From positions 1-25,595 of the forward strand of contig JAAOMT010000603.1 of the NCBI GenBank assembly GCA_016748015.1: a stretch of DNA of 25,595 bases, written 5' to 3'. The notes under the pieces are model-generated. The model did not search any database, was not told where the DNA came from, and saw only the letters and a list, made by a program, of their open reading frames with translations. Below are positions 1 through 10,596 of the stretch, piece by piece; within the stretch, counting starts at the first letter, position 1; each line of letters begins with the position of its first letter. Made by a program: the position numbers and the translations under genes. The DNA comes from Geosiphon pyriformis. Taxonomy: Eukaryota; Glomeromycota; Glomeromycetes; Archaeosporales; Geosiphonaceae.

Positions 1-1
1 C

Positions 2-3000
2 AAGCAGGAGGATGTTGTGTGTTGGCATCAAGATTCTGGCAATTTGGTCTCATTTATCATAGAAACAAAGTTAAGGTTTTCTACTAGGCCATGGATTGCA
101 AATAAGTTTAATGGAGTGTGAATTTTTTCTTCAGGATTGGATAAAGATTTCATTGGTGCTGGTGTTGCTATAATTATGGATAATTCTTTGGCTTATTATG
201 TTTCTAAGGTGGAGGAGGTTTCTGGTAGGGTTGTTTCTATTCAGCTCTTATTTAAAGGCAAGCTTTCAGTTACTCTTTTGGGATTATATGCTGGTGCCTC
301 TTCTGGGGGTAGATTTGGTCAGGTTTCTGAAGTTAACTCTCTCATTGCAAAAGCTGTCAACTCCAGCATTCATGTTGTCTTGGGTGAGGACTTTAATGAG
401 AATGGATCTGGTAGGAGTGTAAGTTTCAAGTTCTGTTTGAGTTTGGGTTTGCTCAATTTATTTGGCGGTTATTATTCAGCTGGTTCTCATATGTAGAGCA
501 ATTCAAAAGGGGTTGTGAAGACAATTGATTATATTTTTGTTAGTGGCAACTTGTTTTTTGCTGTTATTGGTCATCAGACAGTTCTTGTTTCAGATTTCTT
601 TGACACTAATCACAAGGCAGTTATGGTGTCAATTGGTTTGGGTGGGCTTCTGAATGTTTAATTGAATAGCATGCACAAGCAGGCGAATAAGGATTATTGA
701 AAATTCAAGTTCAAAAATGCTAACAGTGCTAAATAGGCTAAGTTTAGGGATCTCTCCTTGGCGAAACTTTTGTTATTGGGTGACATGTTCTCTGGTGCTG
801 AAGTGTGTGGTGATGTAGATGCTATATGAGCAATGTTACAGAAAGCTGTGTTAGGATCTGCTAATGAGATGTTTTCAAGACATTGGTTTAGCAAATTTAA
901 GTGTTTGAAAAACAAGCATTCTTCCAAGTTTTTTGGTTTGGAATTGTTGGTGGCTAAGATTGTCAAGAAATTTTGCTCTAGTGGCTTGTCTGATGTCAAT
1001 TTTCTTGTGAGTAAATGGTTGACTTTGGATAATGTCAAGGCTTGTGCCTTCAGAAATTTGGTTAGCTTGAATGTCAAATTTGATGTTGTTGTTAAGCATT
1101 TGTCATTGGTTCGCAAAGATTACAGAAGAGCAAAGATGTTTGAGTCAAGATTCGCTGAGGAAACTTCTATTAGGAAGGCAATTGATAGGCACATGGAAAA
1201 TTTCTGTTCAGACAAAGGTAGTATGATCAGAAGTATATTGGACAGACCCTTTTACAAAGTAGTGTTGGATCACCTGGTGGTTGATAATAAATTGGTTTTG
1301 GAGCCTGAAAAGGTAAAAGTGAGTGTGGACAAGATAATGAAAGGATGGACAAAAAAACAATCAGTGCATGTAGTGATCCTTGATCTTTGGGCTTGACAGT
1401 ATGCGCCATTAAGCTATGTCTGGAATGATGCCTTTTCTGGTGTTATGTGCAAAGTTGCCATAAGTGAGTTGCTTTTTGTCATTAGTGGTATGCTTAATGG
1501 CAAGGCTGCTGGTTTGTCTGGTATTTCGAATGAGTTGTAGAAACATGGTGGTGAGATGGTTTTGGGGTGCTTGTTAGTGCTATTTAATGTGTGTTTAACT
1601 GCTGGTGTGGTGTCTGTTTTGTGGAAAAAGGCATGGATTTCAATGATTCCCTAAGCCTTATGACTGGGATGGGGCTCTTACAAACACTCAGCCCATTGCT
1701 TTGATTGAAACTACCAGGAAAATACTGTCTAAGGTTCTTTCTGATTGTATTTTGGTGGCTTGCAACAAGTTTAATGTTCTTTGGAGTGACAATTTTTCAG
1801 TATTAAAGGGTATGTCTACACAATCTCCAGTGTTTGCTGTTGGCTTAGTGATTGAAGATGCTTTTGAGAAAAATCAAGAGGTTTGGTTGGTTTTGCAGAA
1901 TATGCAGAAGGCTTACAATTCAGTTGGGTGGCACCATTTGAGGGCTAGCTTGTGGCGTATTAAAATGTGTGAGAGGTTCATAAGGTTTTTCAATGGTATT
2001 TACAAGGATAGGGTTAACAGAATAATAAATGACTTTAGTTTATTTGGTGGTTACAAGGTGCATGATGGACTGGATTAGGGTAAGGTCTTTTCACCTCTCC
2101 TGTAGAGAATCTTTTATGATCCATTTTTGTGTAAGATTAAGAGGCACAACCAATTGTGTGGATACTGGATTAATACTAAGTTTGTTTCGAAAACTGGCAG
2201 AATTGAGGGTAATGGTGGTTTGACTTCGTACTTTTCAGCTGGTATATTTGTTGATGATACAATCTGGGTTGGAAATTGTCAGACTTCCACACAATATATG
2301 TTGAATATTGCCAGTGAGTTTTTTGTGATCAATAATATTTCTATCAACAATGAGAAGACAATAGCTATTCCTATAAATCAGGGTGTTAAGATTGCTAAGC
2401 TGAGTATTTGTGGTCAGCCAATTTTGATTGCTAAAAAGGGCAAGGATCATCACTATCTGGGTATTTTTTTATCAACTAAAGGGTTATCCAAGCCAAGTGT
2501 TGCCAAAGCTCATGTGGATGTGCATTTTTTTGTCAATGTTGTACTTAGAAAGATAATTACAGACAAACAGTTCTCATATTTGGTTTTGACTGTCCTGCAG
2601 CCTATTGTTAGCTATTGCATTCAGTTCAGTTTTGTTTCTTTTAATGTTTGTCACAAGTGGGATGCCTTAATTAAGAAGGATTTCAGATCTAAAGCTTGTC
2701 TTCCTTGTGATTTTCCTGATGCTGCTTTGCATCATCCATTATTGTATGGCCTGAAACCTTTTGAACAGATGCAGTCTGAAAAGAAGATAGCTGTTTTGAT
2801 AATGTTTTTTAATGCTTCTGGTGTCCTTGGGCATTTATTTAGTCATAGATTTTTGGATTTGCAAATTCTTGGTTAGGCTTTTTTGGATCCTTTACAGTTT
2901 CCCATCCATTTGCACATCAGTCCAGTGAACAATTTTTTGGCTGGGCTGGTAAAGATCTTTTTGGACAATGGGCTATCTCTAGTAAACAATCTCCCCACTG

Positions 3001-4619
3001 CATTTTATAGTCCTAGTTGTTTTCCTATGTCCGCTATTCTTGGAAAATCTCTATATTTTGATTTGGTCATCTCTCTTAGGCACTTTGGTATCACTTTTTG
3101 TGATTGGCTTTTTGATAAAAAGAGTGGTTTGATGGATTGGAAGACATTTTGCTATTAGAAGAGGTTGGATCCATGTGGTCCTGTGCCTTATTGGTTTGTA
3201 GTTTCTTCTGAGTTTTTGAGGAGTAAGAGTTTCTCATCTTCTGGTTCTGCTGCTTGGGTTAGATATTTTGAGGTCTGGAGAGTTCTCTGCTGTGAAAAAT
3301 GGATTGCATGATGTGTGGTCGGGTTTTTTTGAGGTTTTTATGGATGGATCTTTAAAGAATTTTGGTTCTGCTGAGGTTGCCAGTGGTGCTGCTGCTTACT
3401 TTCTGGCCTTGGATCTGAGTGTTGACATTGCTGTCCAGGGTCTTTTGTTATCTACTATGGCCGAATTACAGACCGTTGCTTTGTCTTTGGAGTGTGTTTT
3501 CTCTTCAAGTACTGTGGTGTTGCATCTTAACAGCCAAACTGCTATTAATGCTTGTATGTCTGAGATGTCTTTGGCTGTCCCCAATTTTCATAATCAATGC
3601 TGGATAGAAAGGTGTCATATTTTCAATTTGGTTAAGGATAAAGATCTTAGTGTGAGTTGGATTAAGATGAAGGGCCATTCTGGGGTTCCTAGGAATGTGG
3701 AGGCTGATTTGGCTGCTGGAACTGCCTCTGGATCTCCTTTTTTCTTGTTAGCTGGAGTGTGTAAACACTTTCTGGTTGTTAAGGGTACTCCTGTCTCTGG
3801 TAATACCCATTATTTTGTCAGGGATATTTTTTATTCTGTTTGTCGTGCTCATTGGGAAGCTGGTCCTGATTTCAATATAGTTCTAGATGTAATGATTGTT
3901 TACATAAACTGGATTGTTACTGTGATGGTATGGCATCCTGATTCTCATATGCTCACTGGTTTCACTAGTTATAAGTCCTCAATGCTTCAAACTTATCTTA
4001 TAAAAGCTGTCCATAGGAGATTGCTGATAGTGATCAGGAAGAGGATGTATGACAGACATTACCCTGGTGTGTTGTGTTTATTATGCAGTGGTGTAAAGTT
4101 CTCTGACCATTCTTTTACTTGTGCTTATGAGTCTAGCATTCGTGATAAAATTTTGGCTAAGACTTCTGCCCATTGGTTTGTTTTAGCTGGTGTTTCTAGA
4201 TCTTCTGCTTCCACTGTGCTACGGGTTTTATTTTAATGTTCTGTTAATATTGGGCTGTACATTTTGATTTGCAAAGAGTTTGTGTTGAATAAGTGGTAAA
4301 AGAGGCATGTAGTGTTTTTGATAATAGAAAGGTGGCTGTTGCTCGGATTACTGACTTTGTGAGATTTGTTGTGGAATTACATTGTGCTAAAATATGGTTG
4401 ATAAGATTTAATTACTGGATGAAGATGGAAAAGGCTGGTTTGATTCATAATAGTGGTGTTATTTCTGGACTTGTTTATGGAATGTCTTTGGTTTTGTTTG
4501 ATGGTATTGTTAGGTTGCTTGGTCTGACTAAGTCTTTTGCTGTTTGCTTTGGTCATCAGAGGCCATGTGGTTTCTTTTCTGGTCTGGATAGTAATGTGTT
4601 GGTTTATATAAGTATGTAG
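2..4619 (+). pseudogene. LINE ORF2 polyprotein (EN-RT-RNase H), copy 1, dead
   Basis: ORF2 would nick the target DNA and copy the element RNA into it. Endonuclease 2-660: the metal-binding Glu is kept (62-64), but the GGDFN motif reads GEDFN and the DTDH motif reads DTNH. RT about 1400-2700: the motif A aspartates are both Asn (first at 1899-1901, NMQKAYN); motif B Gln is a stop (2076); motif C FVDD survives near 2250. RNase H about 3330-3730: first Asp (FMDGS) and Glu (MAEL) are kept, the third residue is Asn (3529-3531). A CX2CX7HX3C finger lies near 4070-4125. Stops: 119, 494, 659, 698, 734, 827, 1394, 1538, 2076, 2103, 2874, 3156, 4234. Frameshifts near 1651, 3255 and 4295. The stop at 4617-4619 matches that of copy 2 and is probably the true end. 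Confidence 0.92.
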
Positions 4620-4757
4620 TGTTGTCTTGTCTGGCCTAAGTGACTAGTCACATGTAGAAAGTGCATGAGTTACATTTAGTTTGAGCTTCTTAGTTTGGCT
4701 TTTTGTACTAGATAGTAATTGGGCTTCACTCATTAAACGCATAATAAAAAAAAAAAA
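4620..4757 (+). other. LINE copy 1 3' UTR and poly-A
   Basis: A non-coding tail shared with copy 2 (25248-25384). Common blocks include a potential hairpin at 4640-4651 (GTGACTAGTCAC), followed by CATGT and GCATGA, and the terminal CATTAAAC..ATAATAAAA, which contains AATAAA. The poly-A at 4746-4757 marks the insertion end; base composition drops sharply to AT-rich just after it. A 3' hairpin can serve as the reverse transcriptase recognition site in LINEs; that role here is inference. Confidence 0.8.
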
Positions 4758-5470
4758 TTATAAGCAATAAGTTTTTTCTTTTTTTTTTGTTTTAAATTTT
4801 TTTTTTATTTTTATATGTATTTTTTTTGTTATAAACAATTAATTCTAATTATGTTATTTTTTAATATATTATAAAAAAAATAATTTTATTATAAATAAAA
4901 TTAAGTAATATAATAAATATTTTATAAAAAAACATATTAATTAAACATTTAAGCAATATTATTTTATAATTTTTTAATAAATTTCTTTATTTTTATTTTT
5001 AAAATTAAATATTTAAAAACCATATTTTTTTAATGATTAATTAAAAAAATTTTAATATAACTTTAATATAATAATTTGGTTTTTTTTTGTTTTTAATAAA
5101 AGTTAATTATTATTTTTAATAAATCTTAAACTAATTTTTTTTTATTATGTATTTAATAAGTATAATCTAACTGTTATCTAAATATTAAATATAAATTAAA
5201 AATATTAGAACTAAATATAATTTACATGCTTTTTACATATAATTAACTATTCAAACCAGTTCAGATTATATTATATTAATGCTTTTAGAAAAAAACTTAT
5301 TCAAAAAAAACATTTTTTTAACAATTTCAAACAATATAATAATATTATTAACTATTTTAATCAGTTATTTAGGCTGTTTTTAATATATTAGTCTTTACAG
5401 CATCAGATTTATATTTCTAAAATAACATTAACCTAGAAAATATATCATTATTTATTGCAAACAAATCTAT
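4758..5470. other. AT-rich stretch with no recognisable gene
   Basis: About 700 bases of A/T runs between the poly-A of LINE copy 1 and the minus-strand ORF1-like remnant. I looked for an endonuclease continuing the minus-strand LINE, and for an LTR ending the gypsy element, and could read neither. It may be a fully eroded transposon or LTR. Confidence 0.5.
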
Positions 5471-5920
5471 TTAAAACCCAGTTATGTTAATATTCTTATA
5501 GTCATATTTAGTTTTTAAAGTAATTATTTTATGTTTTAGCTTACTAATAGCTTTACTAAAAGCATTTATATATACTATAACCTTATTAATCTTAAGACTA
5601 AATGCTCTACTTAAAACCAAATTATCATTAACAAATTTTTTAAACATAATAATTAAAAAACCAATAAGCTTAACAATAGACTTAACCAATACAAAAAGTT
5701 TGACCAAATTAGCTTTTAAAAAAATTAGCTAAAAAAATATTATAAAATTATTAATTATAACTGTAGTAAAAAAAGCAGAACCAACTAATAAAATAAAAAC
5801 TAAAAAGAGCATAAGTATAATAGTTTTGGCAAAAATTTTAGCACCAACAAAATAAAACACAAATATTTTAAAAGATTTAGGAAAAGATAATAAAAACATT
5901 TTGCAATTTATAACCAAATA
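5471..5920 (-). pseudogene. Possible C-terminal part of LINE ORF1 (minus-strand LINE)
   Basis: Two adjacent minus-strand open stretches (5917-5729 and 5707-5471) of about 62 and 78 codons. The first contains FVGAKIFAK, which resembles the ORF1 segment after the zinc knuckle in copy 2 (LAFGGKT, 19000 area). The second is regular and helix-prone (LVKLFVLVKSIVKLIG, then Lys/Ile/Leu-rich to KYDYKNINITGF), like the coiled-coil C-terminal part of such ORF1 proteins (copy 2 has SFVSLVGQISELAKRL). Lack of stops over about 140 codons in such AT-rich DNA suggests former coding. If correct, it is the far part of the ORF1 whose front is at 16003-16920, separated by the gypsy element. The junction is not resolved, so confidence is moderate. 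Confidence 0.45.
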
Positions 5921-6118
5921 ATTTAAACTTTAATATTTAAAACAGTATTAATTTTTAAAAGTTTTTTATTAGATATAATACTTTTTTAGAGTACTGGTTT
6001 TGGTAATAACAGTATCTAAATTGTTTAAAAGATCTATATTAAAAATATTATTAACTTTTTCTTCATTTTTTTGGTATTTTATATGTCTATTTTATATGCT
6101 TTAAATTTTTGTAAGTAG

Positions 6119-6470
6119 ATTGTATTTAATAATAATAATTGGTTTTAAATTTTATGATATATTTTCAGATTTAATAATTGAAATTTGTGTTTCTAATTAA
6201 GATATAAATAATAATAATTTCTGTATTATATAATAAATTTTTAAACAATTTTTATGTGTAGTTTTTTTTAAAATTCTGTTTTTTAATCATAGTTTATAAG
6301 TTTTGTTGTTCAAAACTTTATGTATATAAAATAATTTACTTTATTTTGGATTAAATTTTCTATTCCATTGTTTTTTAGCTTTAGTATAATATAATAACAC
6401 TTGGTTTTTAATTTTAAATTTAACTAATTGGTCTAATAAACAATTATTATATCTTTTTTTTTGTTATTTT
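6119..6470 (-). pseudogene. Gypsy pol C-terminal (post-integrase) tail
   Basis: The minus strand reads, with few stops, a basic segment with QVLLYYTKAKKQWNRKF (about 6403-6350) followed by LFYIHKVLNNKTYKL. This is the pattern of the gypsy integrase C-terminal domain (a K-V-hydrophobic-L strand, a basic K-F-x-P-K-W-x-G-P-F-like strand, then V-L-x-N-x-x-Y-K-L). This small beta-barrel binds DNA and follows the catalytic core. Reading fades near 6119. The family assignment rests on motif recognition; no chromodomain was seen. Confidence 0.72.
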
Positions 6471-6489
6471 TAAGAATTATTATTATTGT

Positions 6490-7262
6490 TAGCTGTTATT
6501 TTATGATTGTTTTCTAATATTTTTATAAGCTGGTATGTTTTTTGATACAAATAACTTCAAAGTTTTTTTAGTAATTATTTTTATTAAAAAAAAAATATTT
6601 TTAATTTAATAAACAGTATGGTTTTTTTTATATACTAGTTTAAATAATATAAATTAAGTCATATTTTGCTTTAATATTTGGTATACAAATAATATTAAAG
6701 ATATAAATAAGTTCTATTCTTGTGTATTTTCATAATTTATTTTCATTAATGCTTTATATAATGTTTAGTTAAATTATTTTATTAATCTATTTGTTTAAGA
6801 ATAATATAATAATAATAATAGTTATTTTATTTTAAATTGTTGGCTTAATTCTATAAGTATGCTATTAACAAGATAAATTTCTTAGTTAAATAATAAATTT
6901 TTAAAACATTTATATTGACAAATTAAATTTTAATATATATATTCAGTTACTATTCTGATATTTGTTACTTAAATAATTTTAGTTTTAAACTATTTGATAA
7001 GATAGTTTATTACTATAGCAATATAATAATTTCTATTAAAAATAATTAAGAAAGATCCAACTAAATTAATTTTAATTCTATTAAATAGATTTCTAATTAA
7101 AATAGATTAAAGTGATTCTGTTATTCTGATTTCTTCTCTTTTTGGTAAAAGTTATAATTAAGGACATATTTAAAGATATTTTTATATATTGTTAACCAAT
7201 AATATAAATTAATTGTTTTTTTTAAGATAGTATTTTTATTAAAATGTTTTGCTATTAAATTT
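6490..7262 (-). pseudogene. Gypsy integrase (zinc-binding and core domains), dead
   Basis: From right to left: HFNKNT and LYYW (about 7255-7190) match the HHCC zinc-binding domain. Its Cys pair (usual form NC-x-x-C-Q) is now NYNFYQ near 7160, both Cys to Tyr. The core begins KINLVGSF near 7065, where the first catalytic Asp (usual IDLVGP) is Asn, then YYIAIVINYLIK. The third catalytic region reads SxTNRLIKxFN near 6770-6800, where the usual form is QTNGLVERFN, so the catalytic Glu is Lys. Next come TLYKALMKI, WNLF-like and LFVYQ, as in gypsy cores. A frameshift lies near 7080 and several stops follow. Integrase inserts the cDNA copy; this one cannot. Confidence 0.83.
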
Positions 7263-7779
7263 GAGTACATATTAAACAAAACAATTTCGTTTTTATTATT
7301 TTTTATAACTTGTTATAGTGTAAAATAATTTCAGTATTTTTGATAATATAATTAATTATTGTAAATAAGATAGTTTTGAGCTTGTTTTTGTATAACTTTT
7401 TGTTTCTGTTAAGATAATTTTTTCTTAAATTATAGAGTTAATAAATATTAATATAATTATTAGTAAGTAGTTGTATTTATAAACACAAAATTAGATTTAA
7501 GTTATTTTTAGTATTTTTAACTTCTTTTTTATAATGTATTTTGTATAAAAATTGCTACAAGTAAGTATTCTATCTAGTATATTTTTCTTTTATTTGTGAT
7601 TTATTAAATAATTAAATTAGTTTTTTATAATTAATATATAAGTTAAAGAAATATTAAAGATAATGTTTTTAATTTTGTATAGTCTAGTAAATAATAAAAC
7701 ATTCTAAGTCAATAGTATTATATATATATTTAATAACACTAATGCTATAGTTGATATAAATAATAAAGTGTTCTTAATT
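7263..7779 (-). other. Eroded RNase H / integrase N-terminal linker of gypsy pol
   Basis: By position this is the remainder of RNase H and the linker to integrase. Minus-strand reading gave fragments only, broken by stops in all frames. Assignment is by location. Confidence 0.45.
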
Positions 7780-7936
7780 ATTAGGTTTAATTTGCAATAA
7801 AACTGCTCCTAGTATATTTTTTAAGATATTTGAAGCTATAATAAAATATTTATTAAAGTTTAGGTAAATTAAAATTGGTATTTTAATAAGTTATTATTTA
7901 AAATAATTAAAAGCTTTTTGTTAACCAGTTTTCTAT
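7780..7936 (-). pseudogene. Gypsy RNase H, start of domain
   Basis: The minus strand reads QKAFNYFK, then IPILIYLNFNKYFIIAS, then ILGAVLLQI (about 7915-7795). This is the standard start of the gypsy RNase H domain (QxAFxxLK, PILxYPDFxKPFxxxTDAS, xGAVLxQ). The catalytic Asp of TDAS is missing (IIAS). The domain would remove the RNA strand after cDNA synthesis. It is separated from RT by the LTR at 7941-8874. Taking out that LTR and one copy of ATGT makes the two halves run on in one frame. Confidence 0.82.
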
Positions 7937-7940
7937 ATGT
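7937..7940. repeat. Target-site duplication ATGT, left copy
   Basis: ATGT directly before the LTR start TGTTACAG; its partner is at 8875-8878 directly after GTAACA. A 4-bp duplication also fits the LTR in LINE copy 2 (TTGG). Four bases alone would be weak, but frame restoration of the host pol supports it. Confidence 0.75.
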
Positions 7941-8874
7941 TGTTACAGATAATTATTTGGGGTGTTAATACAAATAACAAATCTGTAACTTGGTGCTCAA
8001 TAGCTGAGATTGTTGATAATATCTGAAAGTTTTTGTGATCTGAAAGTTTTGGTTGAATTCTTTGTATAATAGACAAAGATTTAATGATTGTTTTAATAGT
8101 TTTTTGGAATAATTATTTCATTAAATTTTTTTCTTTAATGTGGTGGCCAGTTTATTTTGACAGTTATATTCTTCTGGTAAGCTATTCTCAATTTTCGAGT
8201 TCTATACCTTTATTTTTAAGTCTTTTACTAAGCTATTCTTAATGTCAAATTACTTAATGCTTAATTTTTTTAATTAGTTAGTAAACAACAACAAAATAAA
8301 AAAAATAAAAAAAAATAAAAAATTAGTATTTTGTTAATAGCTGTAATCAAGAATTATTGGTTTAATGTGATTAAGTATTGAATTTTATCAACATAAAGTG
8401 TTGATAGAATGAGAATGATAAAGATTTTTTAATCAAATAACAATAACATGAATTTAAGTAATAATTAATATTTTATTAATATGTAATTGAATTTCATTTT
8501 AAGTTGTAAAAAACTATCTTTTGAAAAAAAAAGTATGAGATAATTTATGAGTTGTAAGTATTAATTTTGAACTGAATTTTTTTTTTTGTTTTTATACTTT
8601 TACTATATATATATATTTTTTGTTTTATAAAATCTTACATTTTCTTGAACAATATGCTCTAATTTATTGACATTACTTATATTGTTGAGCAATATGCTCT
8701 AATTTATTGAAATTGCTTATATTATTAAGTAGTATGCTCTAATTTACTATATATTGTTAAGCAATGTGTCATAATTTTTGACATTGTGCTTATATATTAA
8801 TTACTATTCTCTTATTGGTTTATTTTTTTATCTGTTTTTTTAGCTTTTTTTTTTGTATTTTTCTATAAGTAACA
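7941..8874 (-). mobile_element. Solo LTR (minus orientation) inside gypsy pol
   Basis: 934 bases starting TGTTACAG and ending GTAACA, flanked by ATGT on both sides (7937-7940 and 8875-8878), a 4-bp target-site duplication. It aligns in reverse complement to the LTR in LINE copy 2 (21377-22468) through many blocks, for example the stretch around TTCTGGTAAGCTA (8180 area) and the GATTGACAATACTAATTT-like block (about 8325 here as ATTAGTATTTTGTTAATAGC). It holds a TATA-like run (8606-8618) and a 40-bp tandem repeat (8650-8798) upstream of it in minus orientation. No internal region belongs to it, so it is probably a solo LTR left by LTR-LTR recombination. It interrupts RT/RNase H precisely and the frame is restored without it. 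Confidence 0.87.
8650..8798. repeat. 40-bp tandem repeat in LTR U3, about 3.7 copies
   Basis: Units start at 8650, 8690, 8730 (shortened to 32) and 8762. The core is CAATATGCTCTAATTTATTG, followed by ACATTACTTATATTGTTGAG. The first two units differ at only a few positions. The repeat lies upstream of the TATA-like sequence when read in LTR orientation. Other LTR copies in the window have different repeats at this place. Confidence 0.85.
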
Positions 8875-8878
8875 ATGT

Positions 8879-9740
8879 ATAAAATATGTTTTGATAATAA
8901 ATAATAAAAAAGTTTTACAATATTTAATAAATTTTTAATAAACTAATAATAATATTTAGTTAGTTTTAAAATTTTTTTCAGTTTTTGGAAGTTAATTAGA
9001 GCAGAAAAATTCTTAACTTTCTGAATTTTGTTAATATTTGGTTTTACTTTATTTTTGCTAATTACATATCTTAAGAATTTTAATTTGGTTTTTTCAAAGA
9101 AATATTTATCAAAATTAAGTTTTAATTTTGTATTTTTAGTCAGTTAAATATTTGTTAAAGATAAAATAAATGCTTATTAAAGATTTTAAAAAAGATGTTA
9201 GTGTTATTTAAGTATATTATAACTGATTTTTAAAGAATTTCTTTGTATAAAGCATTTATTAGATATTAAAAAGTAGTGAAAATATTACAAGTTTAAAGAA
9301 CATTATATTAAATTTGTAGTTTTTTTTTTAATGATAAATATTATTTTTTTGTCAATAAAATTTGCTGGTTAAATTTAAAAATGAAAACTATTTCTTATTT
9401 TTTAGATTATCTAGAATTTCCTAAATAAAAAAAGTTAAATAACTATTTCTTTTAATAATATTATTAAGTTATTTGTAATTTATACAAAAATAAATTTTTC
9501 TGTTTTTTTTGGTAACCAAAACAACAGATAAAGACTAGAGACTTAGAAATTTTTTGATTAATCTATTATTTAACATTTGTTGTACTTTTTGTTTAATTAA
9601 GTTGTTACTGTTAAGAATAACTTAATAGACTTACTATTTAATAAATCTGGTATTTTTAGTGTTAATTTGTGTTTTATAATATCAGTTTATTTAAATTTGT
9701 TTTTACTGACAAAAACATTGGTGTATTGGTTTAAAAGAAC
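8879..9740 (-). pseudogene. Gypsy reverse transcriptase, dead
   Basis: Minus-strand reading, right to left. Upstream segment SKNKFKxTDIIKH (9700 area). Then NNLIKQKVQQMLNNRLIKK, then SVVLVTKKNRKIYFCINYK (about 9530-9475), ILDNLKNKK and FSFLNLTSKFYW, corresponding to the usual DLxSGYxQ motif A region with Asp now Asn. Next are YKFNIMFFKL (usual Y-E-F-x-V-M-P-F-G-L) and IIYLNN at the YLDD active site (YLNN at 9203-9214, both aspartates now Asn). The thumb follows with NKIQKVKNF, YYYxFIKNLLNI and YYLLSKH up to 8879. At least ten stops and one or more frameshifts. Identification is secure because the motifs follow in the right order and spacing. Confidence 0.9.
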
Positions 9741-10190
9741 TTTTAGTTACATTTACATATTCAAATTTTTAAGATTAAGTCTTTCAATTTTTTTTGAAAT
9801 AAATAAATAACTTTCTTTTAACATGTTTTATATTTGGAAAAATGATATTACAGAATAGAAAGAGTTGAGCAAAATTCGAAATAGATTATAGTTTATTAGA
9901 ATTTTGTATATTTAAAATTATAAAACCAATAAAAATTTCTTTAAAATCTTAATAATATTCTTAGTAAAATTGTAAATAAAAATTTTAAAATATTTTTGGA
10001 CTTTGGCAAATATATATATATTTGTAATATTTGTTAGATAATAAACTTTAGAAACTTCTTCAAACAATAGAACTTGATTCTAAATTTTTCAATTAATTTT
10101 TATAATATAATAATAATATAAAGAATAAAAATAATAATAATAATATAGATAAATTCTACTTAATTACTAAATTTTTTTACATAATTAACT
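9741..10190 (-). pseudogene. Gypsy polyprotein linker between dUTPase and RT
   Basis: The minus strand reads short conserved-looking pieces: LFEEVSKV, IFAKVQKYFKIFIYNF, SISNFAQL and SYLFISKKIERLNLKNLN, leading into the RT N-terminal segment. They match my memory of the region joining dUTPase to RT in glomeromycotan gypsy polyproteins (strand-rich, with an IPAK...IKIPIYN pattern), possibly a second beta-barrel or capsid-interaction part. No enzyme motif is recognised. Stops and frameshifts are present. Confidence 0.6.
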
Positions 10191-10194
10191 AGTA

Positions 10195-10596
10195 TATTTT
10201 TTTTTTATTAAACTCAAATCCTTAAATTTTTCTAATAATTAAGTTTAATTTTTTTCTAATGTTCATTAAAATAAAATAAAATATTTTAACAAGAAATAAA
10301 AAATAAATTATGCAATTTTTTTTTAAGATTTAATAATATAAGATTAATTTGAATTATTCTAAAACATTACAATAATATTTTTCATGTATCTTGTATTTAT
10401 TATTATTTTTTAATATTAATTATTTTTTTTATAAAATTAAAGCATAATATAATTTGTACTATTATACTAATAAGAATTTTCAATGTTATTTTTAGATATA
10501 TGTTTATAAAAAAATAAGGTATTATAATTATAAAAAATTGTCTAAGATATTTCAAATCAAATCTGATATTATTAATATGTGCTCTTTTAAAGCACA

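Larger units (their letters stand above)
1..4757 (+). mobile_element. Non-LTR retrotransposon (LINE), copy 1, 5' part outside window
   Basis: A LINE with APE-type endonuclease, reverse transcriptase, RNase H and a C-terminal zinc finger in one long ORF2, followed by a 138-base 3' UTR and a 12-base poly-A at 4746-4757. It enters the window at the start of the endonuclease, so ORF1 and the 5' end lie to the left. It is the same general family as the element at 17540-25384: proteins align along their length, both end at the same stop position, and the 3' UTRs share blocks and the terminal CATTAAAC...ATAATAAAA sequence. The protein differences are large enough to suggest separate subfamilies. EN plus RT plus RNase H recalls the I or Tad groups of LINEs; I cannot place it further. 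Composition is much less AT-rich than the DNA just right of the poly-A. Confidence 0.93.

Noticed and set aside
694-1116. Minus-strand 140-codon open stretch
   Set aside because: Antisense to LINE copy 1 ORF2, whose plus-strand frame aligns with copy 2.
490-1540. A variant genetic code with UGA or UAG read as Trp, suggested by many stops at Trp positions
   Set aside because: Both TAG and TGA (and TAA) occur, other codons are also lost, there are frameshifts, and intact Trp TGG codons are common. Pseudogene decay explains it better.
8650-8798. CRISPR-like array
   Set aside because: Units are contiguous 40-bp tandem repeats without unique spacers, inside an LTR of a eukaryotic element.
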